A stretch of DNA of 64,000 bases, taken from positions 1 through 64,000 of the forward strand of contig JABCTZ010000011.1 of NCBI GenBank assembly GCA_018238155.1, written 5' to 3'. The DNA is from Candidatus Heimdallarchaeota archaeon. GTDB taxonomy: Archaea; Asgardarchaeota; Heimdallarchaeia; JABLTI01. Below are positions 1 through 7,425 of this stretch, in pieces; positions within the stretch are counted from its first letter, which is position 1, and the number at the start of each line of letters is the position of its first letter. The notes beneath the pieces were generated by a model. It did not search any database. It was not told where the DNA came from and was given only the letters and a program-made list of their open reading frames with translations. Position numbers and translations under genes: made by a program.

Positions 1-78
1 ATGATATTTATTACCATCTTGGGATTCAACCTCATGGGAGATGCGCTTCGAGACGCATTGGATCCAAAACTAAAATAA
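1..78 (+). CDS. Dipeptide/oligopeptide ABC transporter permease (DppC-like), C-terminal end only
   Basis: The window opens inside an open frame that ends at TAA 76-78. The last 25 residues include LGFNLMGDALRDALDPKLK, which matches the characteristic C-terminus of DppC/OppC-type inner-membrane permeases (last transmembrane segment, then GDxLRDxLDP). The rest of the gene lies upstream of the window. It would form the channel of a peptide importer together with a second permease and two ATPases. The call rests on this short tail only. Confidence 0.7.
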   Translation: MIFITILGFNLMGDALRDALDPKLK

Positions 79-176
79 TAGACGATCTATTGGATGCTTT
101 TGTATCCAATATCTTATCTTTTTTTATTAAATAGTGAATTTTCTTATTAAAAAACACTTAAAAATAAATATTTTTT

Positions 177-192
177 CGAAACTTTTATATAT
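177..192 (+). promoter_or_regulatory. Archaeal promoter (BRE/TATA) upstream of the TFB gene
   Basis: A CGAAAC element directly precedes TTTTATATAT, as in an archaeal BRE plus TATA box. Transcription would start about 25 bp downstream, giving a leader of about 200 nt before the TFB start. The leader holds a possible 15-codon upstream ORF (ATG at 239) and a second weaker AT-box near 218-228, so a nearer start site is also possible. The remaining part of 79-416 shows no other gene. Confidence 0.5.
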
Positions 193-416
193 GAAGTTCA
201 AGCAAAAAGGGTATAAGTAATATAAAAGTCTTTCTCGAATGAGTAAAAATCAAATTCCAAAGGAACTAGTGGAACTATTTTGCTAAAAAGATATATTCTT
301 CTTAGCTCATTTGTTCTCACTTACCTAGTAAGAAAAATTGACTAGAAATAATCAAATTGGATAACTTGTTCAAAAGTAAGGTAATTATATTAGTTGTAGG
401 AGTGGTTCGTTAGCTA

Positions 417-1352
417 ATGTCTGATGATAAAATTCAAGAAGAAAAATCTCAAATAGCATGTCCTGAGTGTGGATCAACTGAAATTATTAGTGACTCTACA
501 AGAGGAGAAAGGATATGTACAAACTGTGGGGCAGTTATTGATGAGCATATCATAGATGAGGGACCAGAATGGAGAGCTTTTACTTCTGAAGAAAGAAATA
601 AAAGAAGCAGAGTAGGTTCACCAACTTCTTTTGCGGTACATGACAAAGGATTGGCAACTCAAATAGGTTGGGAAGATAGAGATGTATATGGTAAAAAACT
701 CTCACCGAGAAGAAGAGCACAAATCTACCGATTAAGAAAATGGCAAATAAGAACTAGAGTTCATTCTTCAATGGATAGAAATCTAGCTTATGCCATGAGC
801 GAGCTTGATAGATTAAGTTCTCAAATAGGTATACCAAGAACTGTAAAAGAAACCGCTGCAGTAATATATCGTAAAGCAATTGAAAGACACCTCATTCGCG
901 GAAGAAGCATAGAAGCAATGATTGCAGCAGCTGTTTATGCAGCAGCAAGAATTAGAAGAGTACCAAGAACTTTGGATGAAATTGCAAAGAACAGTAGGAT
1001 TTCAAAGAAGGAATTGGGTAGATGTTATAGGTTAATTATAAGGGAATTACAAATTAGAATTCCATTAGCTAATCCAAATGACTACATAATTCGATTCAGT
1101 GCTGAATTAAGACTATCCGGACATACTGCACAAAGAGCTATTGAAATAATTGATCAAGCAAAAGAAAATGGGTTAACTGCAGGAAAAGATCCAACTGGGT
1201 TAGCAGCAGCATCAATTTATATCGCTGGAATTATTGAAGGTGAAAGAAGAACTCAAAGAGAAATTGCTGAAACAGCAACAGTCACCGAAGTAACTGTAAG
1301 AAATCGATATAAAGAATTAGTACGACGATTAGGCATTGAAATCACTGTCTAA
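417..1352 (+). CDS. tfb: Transcription initiation factor IIB (TFB)
   Basis: This is the archaeal TFIIB, which bridges TBP on the promoter to RNA polymerase. At 311 residues it has the usual length. The N-terminal zinc ribbon is complete (CPECGS and CTNCG pairs, residues about 15-39), followed by the B-reader/linker region (residues about 50-105) and two cyclin-fold repeats (about 115-205 and 210-305). The second repeat has the expected GLAAASIYIA core and a helix-turn-helix end used for BRE recognition. The ATG at 417 is preceded by an AGGAG-like stretch. It stands alone, downstream of a strong promoter and ahead of a terminator-like hairpin. Confidence 0.96.
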   Translation: MSDDKIQEEKSQIACPECGSTEIISDSTRGERICTNCGAVIDEHIIDEGPEWRAFTSEERNKRSRVGSPTSFAVHDKGLATQIGWEDRDVYGKKLSPRRRAQIYRLRKWQIRTRVHSSMDRNLAYAMSELDRLSSQIGIPRTVKETAAVIYRKAIERHLIRGRSIEAMIAAAVYAAARIRRVPRTLDEIAKNSRISKKELGRCYRLIIRELQIRIPLANPNDYIIRFSAELRLSGHTAQRAIEIIDQAKENGLTAGKDPTGLAAASIYIAGIIEGERRTQREIAETATVTEVTVRNRYKELVRRLGIEITV

Positions 1353-1365
1353 AGCGAATATTAAG

Positions 1366-1385
1366 GATTCTGATATTACAGAATC
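1366..1385 (+). terminator. Hairpin with T-rich tail after TFB
   Basis: GATTCTG and CAGAATC form a perfect 7-bp stem around a 6-nt loop, 14 nt past the TFB stop codon. A T-rich run follows. It plausibly ends the TFB transcript before cofE. Confidence 0.5.
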
Positions 1386-1423
1386 TTCATTTTCTATTTT
1401 ACTTCAAACGTTGGTTTAAACAA

Positions 1424-2167
1424 ATGATCAATATCATTCCAATTGCAAATTTTCCGATAATTGAAGAAAGAGATAATATCGGTATGATTATTTTAAAGAC
1501 TCTAAAAGAATGTGAAATTGAATATAATGACATTTTTATCATTGCTCAAACGATTATATCTAGAGCAGAAGGTCAAGTAGTGGACTTGGGAAAAATAAAT
1601 CCATCTGATTTTGCTATTGAAATGGGAAAACAATCTAGTAAAGATCCCAGACATATTGAAATTATATTGAGAGAAGCAAAGAAAATATGCAAATTCAGAA
1701 ATGGAGTGTTAGTAACAGAAACGAAACATGGATTTGTATGTGCTAATAGTGGAATAGACAAATCAAATGTAAAAGGGGAAAATTGTATTACTTTATTACC
1801 ACAAGACTCTGATAAATCAGCAAAAAAAATTAGAAAATATATTGAGAAACAAACCGGGAAGAAAATAGCTATTATTATATCAGATACACATAATAGACCA
1901 TTTAGATTAGGAGCAATAAACATTGCATTAGGATGCTCTGGTATTGAACCAATATTAAATTATTCAGGGAAAAAAGATCTATTTGGTTATAAGCTGAAAT
2001 CATCCAGTATATCTATTGCTGATCAATTATGTTCTGCAGCAGGGTTACAAATGGGAGAAGCTAATGAAGGTTATCCAGTAATAATTATTAGAGGTTATAA
2101 ATACAAAAGAGGGGAAATTTCAGCTCAAACATTAATTCGACCTGAAGAAAGAGATTATTTTAGATAA
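1424..2167 (+). CDS. cofE: Coenzyme F420-0:L-glutamate ligase (CofE)
   Basis: CofE adds glutamates to F420-0 using GTP, in the last steps of coenzyme F420 biosynthesis in the cytosol. The 247-residue product has the family length and hallmarks: the early QTIISRAEGQVVDL segment, the ETKHGFVCANSGID segment in the middle (residues about 100-118), the nucleotide/metal region IIISDTHNRPFRLGAIN (about 151-167) and the ADQLCSAAGLQMGEANEGYP end. Its 3' end overlaps the convergent transglutaminase-like gene by 36 bp. No other F420 gene is present nearby. Confidence 0.93.
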   Translation: MINIIPIANFPIIEERDNIGMIILKTLKECEIEYNDIFIIAQTIISRAEGQVVDLGKINPSDFAIEMGKQSSKDPRHIEIILREAKKICKFRNGVLVTETKHGFVCANSGIDKSNVKGENCITLLPQDSDKSAKKIRKYIEKQTGKKIAIIISDTHNRPFRLGAINIALGCSGIEPILNYSGKKDLFGYKLKSSSISIADQLCSAAGLQMGEANEGYPVIIIRGYKYKRGEISAQTLIRPEERDYFR

Positions 2168-4087
2168 AAATTTGTTAAGAATAGGTTCTTGATTTGCTAG
2201 GGTTTCAATATAGACTGTTTCTGAGTAAAAGAAACCTGAACAATGCATATCTGTATGTAAATCTAAATCTACTGAAATTAGATTATTCATTAGATCTATT
2301 GAACTTATATTTACTGTACTCGTCAATATAACACCAGTCTCAACGGAATTATCAGGAATGTACCTAAGATCATGAGTTGAGACACGAATTCCAATCCAAT
2401 CAGCTTCAATTTTATGTAAACCAGTTATTGCATCACTTGGATAGGAATAATTTAGAGTAGCATAACCAGTAGAATTAGTATAATTTGAACCTAAAATTGT
2501 ACCTGTAGAAGAATCAATGAAAGTAATAAGTTCTCCCTCAATTGGAATCAAGCTTCCAGAAACTCCAGTAAGAAGGAAAACTAAGAAATCATCATCGTAA
2601 CCAGAACCCAAATAAGCAGAAATTGTAAAAACCTCAGTTCTATTTAGATAAGGGCCATAAATTTCTGATGGATTGTAAGGATTAGTACGCCATGCAGAAG
2701 AGAGAAGGTTTGGAATAAAATAAGGCGCAGTGATTTGACGATGCATATGTTGTGAATCGAGAAAGAACTCATTTGAACAATGAAAAACTGCTTGGAACCC
2801 AATAGTATTTACCCCATATTGATCTCTTAATCCAGGGATAAGAGGAGAAGGATCGAATGCAACCCAATAACCTGTTGAACCATCAATGGGAATGAATACC
2901 TCTACCCAAGAATGAATATGTTTTGCCCGAATTATAAACTCGCTTCCTACTTGATCACCATACGAGAATCCTAACACTAATCTCGAGGGAATGTTTTGAA
3001 GGCGAGAAATAATTGCTAGAGAAGCAGCAAAATGAGATGCAGTACCATTACGTCTATTTAGAAACCATTCAACATAATCCTCTCCTTCTGCAGGTGATTC
3101 ACTTGAATGCCCTAATAGCATATCATAATCATAATTATTGTTAGTTGTTAACCACACCATATTTCTAAAAACTTGATTATATATTGTATCTGTAGAATTG
3201 AAAAGATTGCTTGCAATTTGATTTGTATAAGGTGCAGAAGAAGAATAATCTACAGGTAATTGTAAATATCTAGTGTTCAATTCAGGATTGCTACTAATTA
3301 GACTATTTAAGGCTGAAAAACCAGCACTAGTATCTTTAATATAAGTATTATTTTGTAATGTATATGCAACAGGATAACTTAAAGTAGTATTACCAATTTG
3401 ATTTTCAAAAGTAGCATCAATACTAGTAGCACCATAAATATCTTCATTTAATGAAGTTTCACTAAACACCCAATCCTCTATAGGAGAGAAGGTATAAGCA
3501 TTAGAAAATTCCTCTCCATAAATATAATTGTACGGTGCTGGAAAGTAACTGGAGAAACCACTACCAGAATAAAGAAGATCAGCTGTAACAGTAAATTGAC
3601 CATCAGCATTCGAAGGCAAAGAAGTGTATCCGGTATACTCTACTGTTGTAAGTTCTTTTTCCCAAGTTTCCATAGTATAAGTATCATAAGCTTCATATCG
3701 CCAATAAAAGAATTCATCTGCAGGTGATATGTGAAAAAGAATTCTTTCGGGATCAGAAATTCCAGTAAAATTATCAAAATTGACTAGAGGTGCATTACTA
3801 TCTGGATCATCTTCTGGAGGAGGATAAGGATCAGTATCCAATTCAATTAAATTAGGAAAAGGATTAATTTCATCTGGAAGATTAGGGTTATCAATTACAT
3901 TATCTATTTGTTGGTGACGTATTTTGAAAACTTCAAAAGCAACAGGCGCTAAAATTATCAAAGTTAAAGCTAATGATGGGAGAAAGACTTTAGTGATATT
4001 TGCTTTTGTAAGAATCTTTCCTTTTTTAGGAGAAGGTTTTGGCTTCTGACTCAATATTACACCAACTATAGTACTTAACATAAACAT
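2132..4087 (-). CDS. Membrane-anchored transglutaminase-like protein lacking the catalytic cysteine
   Basis: A 651-residue protein with one N-terminal transmembrane segment (residues about 32-53) and a large exported part rich in Asn, Ser, Tyr and Thr. A transglutaminase-like core lies at residues about 335-420. The catalytic His (HSWVE, His392) and Asp (FDPSP, Asp412) are present. The position that is Cys in active enzymes (G-x-C-x-H-F-A) reads GTASHFA, so it is Ala350 (codon GCA at 3038-3040). By family knowledge this should abolish the thiol chemistry, which suggests a binding or structural domain. A beta-rich, Ig-like region follows (residues about 485-600). The gene overlaps cofE tail to tail. 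Confidence 0.8.
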   Translation of the reverse strand: MFMLSTIVGVILSQKPKPSPKKGKILTKANITKVFLPSLALTLIILAPVAFEVFKIRHQQIDNVIDNPNLPDEINPFPNLIELDTDPYPPPEDDPDSNAPLVNFDNFTGISDPERILFHISPADEFFYWRYEAYDTYTMETWEKELTTVEYTGYTSLPSNADGQFTVTADLLYSGSGFSSYFPAPYNYIYGEEFSNAYTFSPIEDWVFSETSLNEDIYGATSIDATFENQIGNTTLSYPVAYTLQNNTYIKDTSAGFSALNSLISSNPELNTRYLQLPVDYSSSAPYTNQIASNLFNSTDTIYNQVFRNMVWLTTNNNYDYDMLLGHSSESPAEGEDYVEWFLNRRNGTASHFAASLAIISRLQNIPSRLVLGFSYGDQVGSEFIIRAKHIHSWVEVFIPIDGSTGYWVAFDPSPLIPGLRDQYGVNTIGFQAVFHCSNEFFLDSQHMHRQITAPYFIPNLLSSAWRTNPYNPSEIYGPYLNRTEVFTISAYLGSGYDDDFLVFLLTGVSGSLIPIEGELITFIDSSTGTILGSNYTNSTGYATLNYSYPSDAITGLHKIEADWIGIRVSTHDLRYIPDNSVETGVILTSTVNISSIDLMNNLISVDLDLHTDMHCSGFFYSETVYIETLANQEPILNKFLSKIISFFRSN

Positions 4088-4125
4088 TTAGCTATTTCAA
4101 TATACTCTTTGGAACATATTTATAA

Positions 4126-4638
4126 TTATAACTGCATGCGGAAAAGAATCTTATTAACAATCATTTCTGGTGTATTGTTAGTTGAATCAATTTCATAAAT
4201 AGGTTTAGAAGGAAATGCTCTCTTTACAGATAATAAGCATTCTTCCATTATTTCTGCTTGAATATTTTCCGCTATTTTCTCATTTGAATAGTCTCGAGAT
4301 AGTTTTAAACGCTCTCTGAGAATACCGGGATTACATCTAATAACAAATATTGAATCAACGAAATCATTTGGAACTAATTCAGATGTATGCCCCTCAATAA
4401 AAACAATTTTTGGATAATACAATAATTCATTAAATAAAATTTCTTGTAATTTTATATCATCAATAATAACACTACCTCGAGGGTAATCAAAACCAAAATA
4501 TAAACCATTATTGATTATGAAATCATTTAGATTCAATATAGTAAATCCTCTCTTTTTAAGAGAGAGACCAACTGATGTTTTTCCAACACCAGGAGTACCA
4601 GTAATTAATATCACTCGAGGTAATGATTGTTCTATCAA
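4126..4638 (-). CDS. Adenylate kinase-like NTPase of the AK6/Fap7 family
   Basis: AK6/Fap7 proteins are small P-loop kinases/ATPases that act in maturation of the small ribosomal subunit through uS11. The 170-residue product starts with beta-strand VILITGTPGVGKTS (Walker A, residues 9-22). It has the NMP-binding region, FIEGHTSEL where the eukaryotic enzyme has a related DYH segment, and the lid-like region RDYSNEKIAENIQAEI that is highly typical of AK6. The gene is last in a minus-strand run: Era-like GTPase, DUF2073, AK6. It begins 60 bp after DUF2073 ends, so co-transcription is plausible. Confidence 0.88.
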   Translation of the reverse strand: MIEQSLPRVILITGTPGVGKTSVGLSLKKRGFTILNLNDFIINNGLYFGFDYPRGSVIIDDIKLQEILFNELLYYPKIVFIEGHTSELVPNDFVDSIFVIRCNPGILRERLKLSRDYSNEKIAENIQAEIMEECLLSVKRAFPSKPIYEIDSTNNTPEMIVNKILFRMQL

Positions 4639-4699
4639 ACAAAATCACAAATAAAACTAGGATAAATAGATGATAAGGATTTCTTAAAAAAATGAAGAA

Positions 4700-5074
4700 T
4701 TAAGAGGTTGATTTTGCTAAACCTATAGATAGCAAATCAGCACTCTCTTCAATGATTTTTATTGCTTCAGTTGGAGCTACAACTGTATAGTGATTATGAT
4801 TACGATTACCATAAGAAGATTGTTTTCTACTAAACAAACGTTTAGATTGATTATAATCTCGTTGCCAATTGAAAAATTCAACACCAATGAAATTGTCAAA
4901 GTCAATGATCATCATTGTTTGTTTAATTAATTCTGCTTCCTCAACAGGTGTCAAACCATTTTCAATAATAAGTACTCTGTTTTGTCGTACCAACCGAATA
5001 ATCATCTTAATTTTTTCAAATGTAGTTAATTTATCGGTTGCATGCTTTGTGATGAAATCTATATAGTATTTCAT
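4700..5074 (-). CDS. DUF2073 family protein
   Basis: The 124-residue archaeal protein has the DUF2073 pattern: an N-terminal helix, then MIIRLVRQNRVLIIENGLTP, EEAELIKQTM, FDNFIGVEF and a basic stretch before a C-terminal amphipathic helix. Function is unknown. In many archaea this family sits next to an Era-like GTPase, as it does here: the GTPase ends 9 bp before this start codon. An SD-like GAGGTGAT precedes the ATG. A role with the GTPase, perhaps in ribosome assembly, is inference from context. Confidence 0.8.
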   Translation of the reverse strand: MKYYIDFITKHATDKLTTFEKIKMIIRLVRQNRVLIIENGLTPVEEAELIKQTMMIIDFDNFIGVEFFNWQRDYNQSKRLFSRKQSSYGNRNHNHYTVVAPTEAIKIIEESADLLSIGLAKSTS

Positions 5075-5083
5075 GATATCACC

Positions 5084-5698
5084 TCAAGAATTACTCCTTA
5101 TTGCTTTATACAAAGCGGAAATATTATCACCTGTTTTTGCAGAAACAGCAACAATAGTTTGATCAGTAAATGTTTGGCGAATTAATTCAGGACGGGAATC
5201 CGGTAAATCAATTTTATTTGCAACAATTATTATTGGTATACCTTGTAATTGAAGATTACCAATAATTGTTAAATTTACTTGTTCAAAAGGTGTTTTAGTT
5301 GAATCTAAGATAACTAAAGCAATATCAACCTGATCTATCATTTTAATAGCTTCAAGAATACCTTTTGTTGCTTCTTTGGCTCTATGAATTGCTTCTTCTT
5401 CAGTCAATCCAAATTTAACGAAATTTCGGTAATCAACAGTAGAAGCAATACCTGGCATATCCATCAAAGTGAAATTAATCTCATATTTATCTATTTTTAA
5501 TAGAGCATTCTCAAGTTTTACCATTTTTCTTGTTTCATGAGGAATTTCGGAAACAGTACCAAGATCATCATAACCAAGATCATTTGCCATTTTATTAGCT
5601 AAAGTCGTTTTTCCTGCATTTACCTCACCGTAAAATGCAAGTTTAATATCTTTCTTTCTCTTTCTAGTAAGAATCTTACTAATCCAACTCACTGCCAA
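5084..5698 (-). CDS. Era-like small GTP-binding protein
   Basis: A 204-residue P-loop GTPase with GEVNAGKTT (G1, residues about 24-32), DMPG (G3, about 79-82), NKID (G4, about 161-164) and SAKT (G5, about 186-189). It is the archaeal 'Era-like GTP-binding protein' that is nearly always paired with DUF2073, which follows directly. No KH domain is present, unlike bacterial Era. It is first in its operon. Its 5' side faces the candidate replication origin at 5.7-6.6 kb. Confidence 0.88.
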   Translation of the reverse strand: MAVSWISKILTRKRKKDIKLAFYGEVNAGKTTLANKMANDLGYDDLGTVSEIPHETRKMVKLENALLKIDKYEINFTLMDMPGIASTVDYRNFVKFGLTEEEAIHRAKEATKGILEAIKMIDQVDIALVILDSTKTPFEQVNLTIIGNLQLQGIPIIIVANKIDLPDSRPELIRQTFTDQTIVAVSAKTGDNISALYKAIRSNS

Positions 5699-5962
5699 AT
5701 ATAATCCTCCAATATGGAAATTTATTTCTCAAATAAATATTATCGAATTATATCATAAGAAGTGTTATTATCTACATATTTCCCTAATATGATATTCACA
5801 AAAAACACTAATTTATAGTATAAAATAATGAATACAGTATACACATATTCACAAGTGATTAAAATAGAACTAAAATAAATATTAGTTAATTCAAGCATTC
5901 TATCAATTTTTTTGAAATAATAATGTATAAATCCCTTGTCTTATAACTCAAAAAAAAGATCT

Positions 5963-6002
5963 ATTCACAGATATTCACAGTTTTTTTGTGAATATTGTGA
6001 AC
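5963..6002. repeat. Palindromic iteron block A (TTCACA/TGTGAA)
   Basis: Two ATTCACA copies (5963-5969, 5973-5979) face TGTGAAT (5987-5993) and TGTGAAC (5996-6002) across a run of seven T, giving a near-perfect inverted structure. The block is followed by AAAAGAAGG. Block B has the same order of parts and the same AAAAGG-like tail, so the two look like duplicated binding sites. Confidence 0.75.
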
Positions 6003-6054
6003 AAAAGAAGGATTTTCCTGCCGTCTTTTCACAAAATAACATTTTTCGTTTTAT

Positions 6055-6092
6055 TTCACGTGAATTCACAAATTCTCTGTGAATATGTGAAC
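6055..6092. repeat. Palindromic iteron block B (TTCACA/TGTGAA)
   Basis: TTCACGTGAA (6055-6064) runs into ATTCACA (6064-6070), followed by TGTGAAT (6078-6084) and TGTGAAC (6086-6092), then AAAAGGAA. The spacing between the two TGTGAA units differs by one base from block A. It lies about 30 bp from the best ORB-like box at 6122. Confidence 0.75.
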
Positions 6093-6121
6093 AAAAGGAA
6101 AAATATCTATATTCCTTTTTA

Positions 6122-6144
6122 CTCTCCAGTGGAAATTAAGGGGT
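6122..6144 (+). repeat. ORB-like origin recognition box 1
   Basis: TCTCCAGTGGAAAT followed by TAAGGGGT matches the archaeal ORB layout: a dyad core CCAnTGGAAA and a downstream G-string. It is the best of the four matches. Confidence 0.6.
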
Positions 6145-6295
6145 TTTAAAAACGATTAAGGGAAAATAGTATTTTTGTCGGTTTATTTTAATTTATATAC
6201 TAATGAAAATTTTTGAGATTACAATAACAATAGATCTATTCACAAACATTGTAAACAGGTTAATTAAGAAATTTAATAATGAAATTAGAAAGCAT

Positions 6296-6319
6296 CTCCC
6301 CTTTTGTTCCAATGGAGAA
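6296..6319 (-). repeat. ORB-like origin recognition box 2
   Basis: Read on the minus strand this is TTCTCCATTGGAAC, then AAAAGGGGAG. Core and G-string are both present. The orientation is opposite to boxes 1 and 3. Confidence 0.55.
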
Positions 6320-6452
6320 TAGAACTAATTTCTATTAATAATCTTCGAATGAATATATATATAAAAAAAAATCTTATGTGGTACTTAAGATTCCACTTAA
6401 TATAATAATCTTTTGTCTATTTTAATAGATAATGAATAAATAGACTTTATAA

Positions 6453-6474
6453 TTTCCATTAGAAATTTAGGGGT
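6453..6474 (+). repeat. ORB-like origin recognition box 3
   Basis: TTTCCATTAGAAAT followed by TTAGGGGT keeps the spacing from core to G-string, with one core mismatch (TAG for TGG). A CTCGAG palindrome lies three bases after it. Confidence 0.5.
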
Positions 6475-6578
6475 GTCTCGAGATAAATACATAAGTAGGA
6501 AATAAGATAATTAGTATCTAATACAAGATAATGGCATTAATCATAATATCTAGATAATAAAATTAGTTATAAGTTAAC

Positions 6579-6600
6579 TTACCTATATTTCTATTGGAGA
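6579..6600 (-). repeat. Weak ORB-like box 4
   Basis: On the minus strand this reads TCTCCAATAGAAAT, then ATAGGT. The core resembles box 3 but the G-string is eroded. It overlaps the possible TTG start of the next gene. Confidence 0.3.
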
Positions 6601-7046
6601 CTTATCCTTTGAGCAAAAGAAAAATAAAATTTGAGATGAGTGACGAACAAGATAATAAGGTTACAGTTACATTCGAAGGTTCAATAAATGAAAAAAGTCT
6701 CAAAACATTAATTTCTACCGTAAATAATATGTTAGGAAAGGAATCTTCAGATTTAGAAGATATTGAAGATATTGCAATTGTAGATGCATTAGATTTACCT
6801 GTATATGAAAGAGTAAAATTATTAATTTCAACTGCTTTCGGAATGGGATCATGGTTTACAACAAATGAAATATGTGATTCATTTCAGGATATTTATAATC
6901 ATCAACTAAAAACTACAACTGCAAGTACTTACCTGGCCAGGTTATTTGAAGAAGGCTTTTTAGAAAGAAGTGGTTCACGTAATGAAAGAAAATATAATTT
7001 AAGACGTGAATTAAGGGAAAAATTACCAAAGCTATTAACTCAATAA
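6594..7046 (+). CDS. Winged-helix DNA-binding protein beside the candidate origin
   Basis: A 150-residue protein. The C-terminal half (residues about 75-150) is a winged helix: GSWFTTNEICDSF, a recognition helix LKTTTASTYLARLFEEGFLER, and a wing with SRNERKYNLRRE. The N-terminal 60 residues are acidic and may start with a beta-hairpin (KIKFEM...KVTVTFEG), which favours the TTG start at 6594. An ATG at 6636 is the alternative. I do not recognise a named family. Its place directly after the ORB-like boxes makes a role at the origin worth testing, but that is inference. Confidence 0.7.
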   Translation: METYPLSKRKIKFEMSDEQDNKVTVTFEGSINEKSLKTLISTVNNMLGKESSDLEDIEDIAIVDALDLPVYERVKLLISTAFGMGSWFTTNEICDSFQDIYNHQLKTTTASTYLARLFEEGFLERSGSRNERKYNLRRELREKLPKLLTQ

Positions 7047-7055
7047 TCACTAAAA

Positions 7056-7376
7056 TTAATATTCAAAATAGTATCTATTTTCTCGTTCAATAGCTACAGA
7101 AACTTCAATTTCTTTTTCAAATAAATTTTCTAATTTATCAAAAATTATTTTTCCTAAATCAGAAATAAATATTATTCCAGGAGCAAAACTAACTAAACCG
7201 GCTCTACCAAATTCTTGGAGATATCTTGAGATAGTTATACTTGAGAAGTTGGTCCATTGAATTAATTCCTTTCTAGTACAAAAATCTCTTTTAGAAATAA
7301 AAGTAAAAATTAAACGAGAAGAATACGTACTAAAACAATTTTTAGTAATTTTAATTAGAATCAGATCTTGAATCAT
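7056..7376 (-). CDS. Winged-helix protein, function unknown
   Basis: About 106 residues from the ATG at 7376. The frame is open further upstream but that part runs into tgtA. It contains a helix-turn-helix core (FCTRKELIQWTNFSSITISR, then YLQEFGRAGLVS) followed by a wing-like strand FAPGIIFIS and a C-terminal helix. It lies 49 bp past tgtA on the same strand and converges with the preceding wHTH gene 9 bp away. Probably a transcription regulator. The family is not recognised. Confidence 0.6.
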   Translation of the reverse strand: MIQDLILIKITKNCFSTYSSRLIFTFISKRDFCTRKELIQWTNFSSITISRYLQEFGRAGLVSFAPGIIFISDLGKIIFDKLENLFEKEIEVSVAIERENRYYFEY

Positions 7377-7425
7377 TTTAATCTGTACTAAAATATAAAT
7401 TTCAGAATAAAAAACCAACTCTTTT

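Larger units (their letters stand above)
5699..6593. other. Candidate replication origin: gene-free AT-rich region with ORB-like boxes and TTCACA iterons
   Basis: Almost 0.9 kb has no credible ORF on either strand. It contains four sites resembling archaeal origin recognition boxes (6122-6144, 6296-6319, 6453-6474 and a weaker one at 6579-6600). It also has at least eleven TTCACA/TGTGAA motifs between 5794 and 6244, clustered in two palindromic blocks, and long A/T-only tracts. Orc1/Cdc6 proteins bind boxes of this type in Sulfolobus and Pyrococcus. No orc1/cdc6 gene lies in the window, so the call rests on sequence pattern only. Confidence 0.6.

Noticed and set aside
5763..6593. CRISPR-like array in the TTCACA-rich region
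   Set aside because: Units are short, irregularly spaced and palindromic, with no constant-length spacers; an origin or binding-site cluster fits better.
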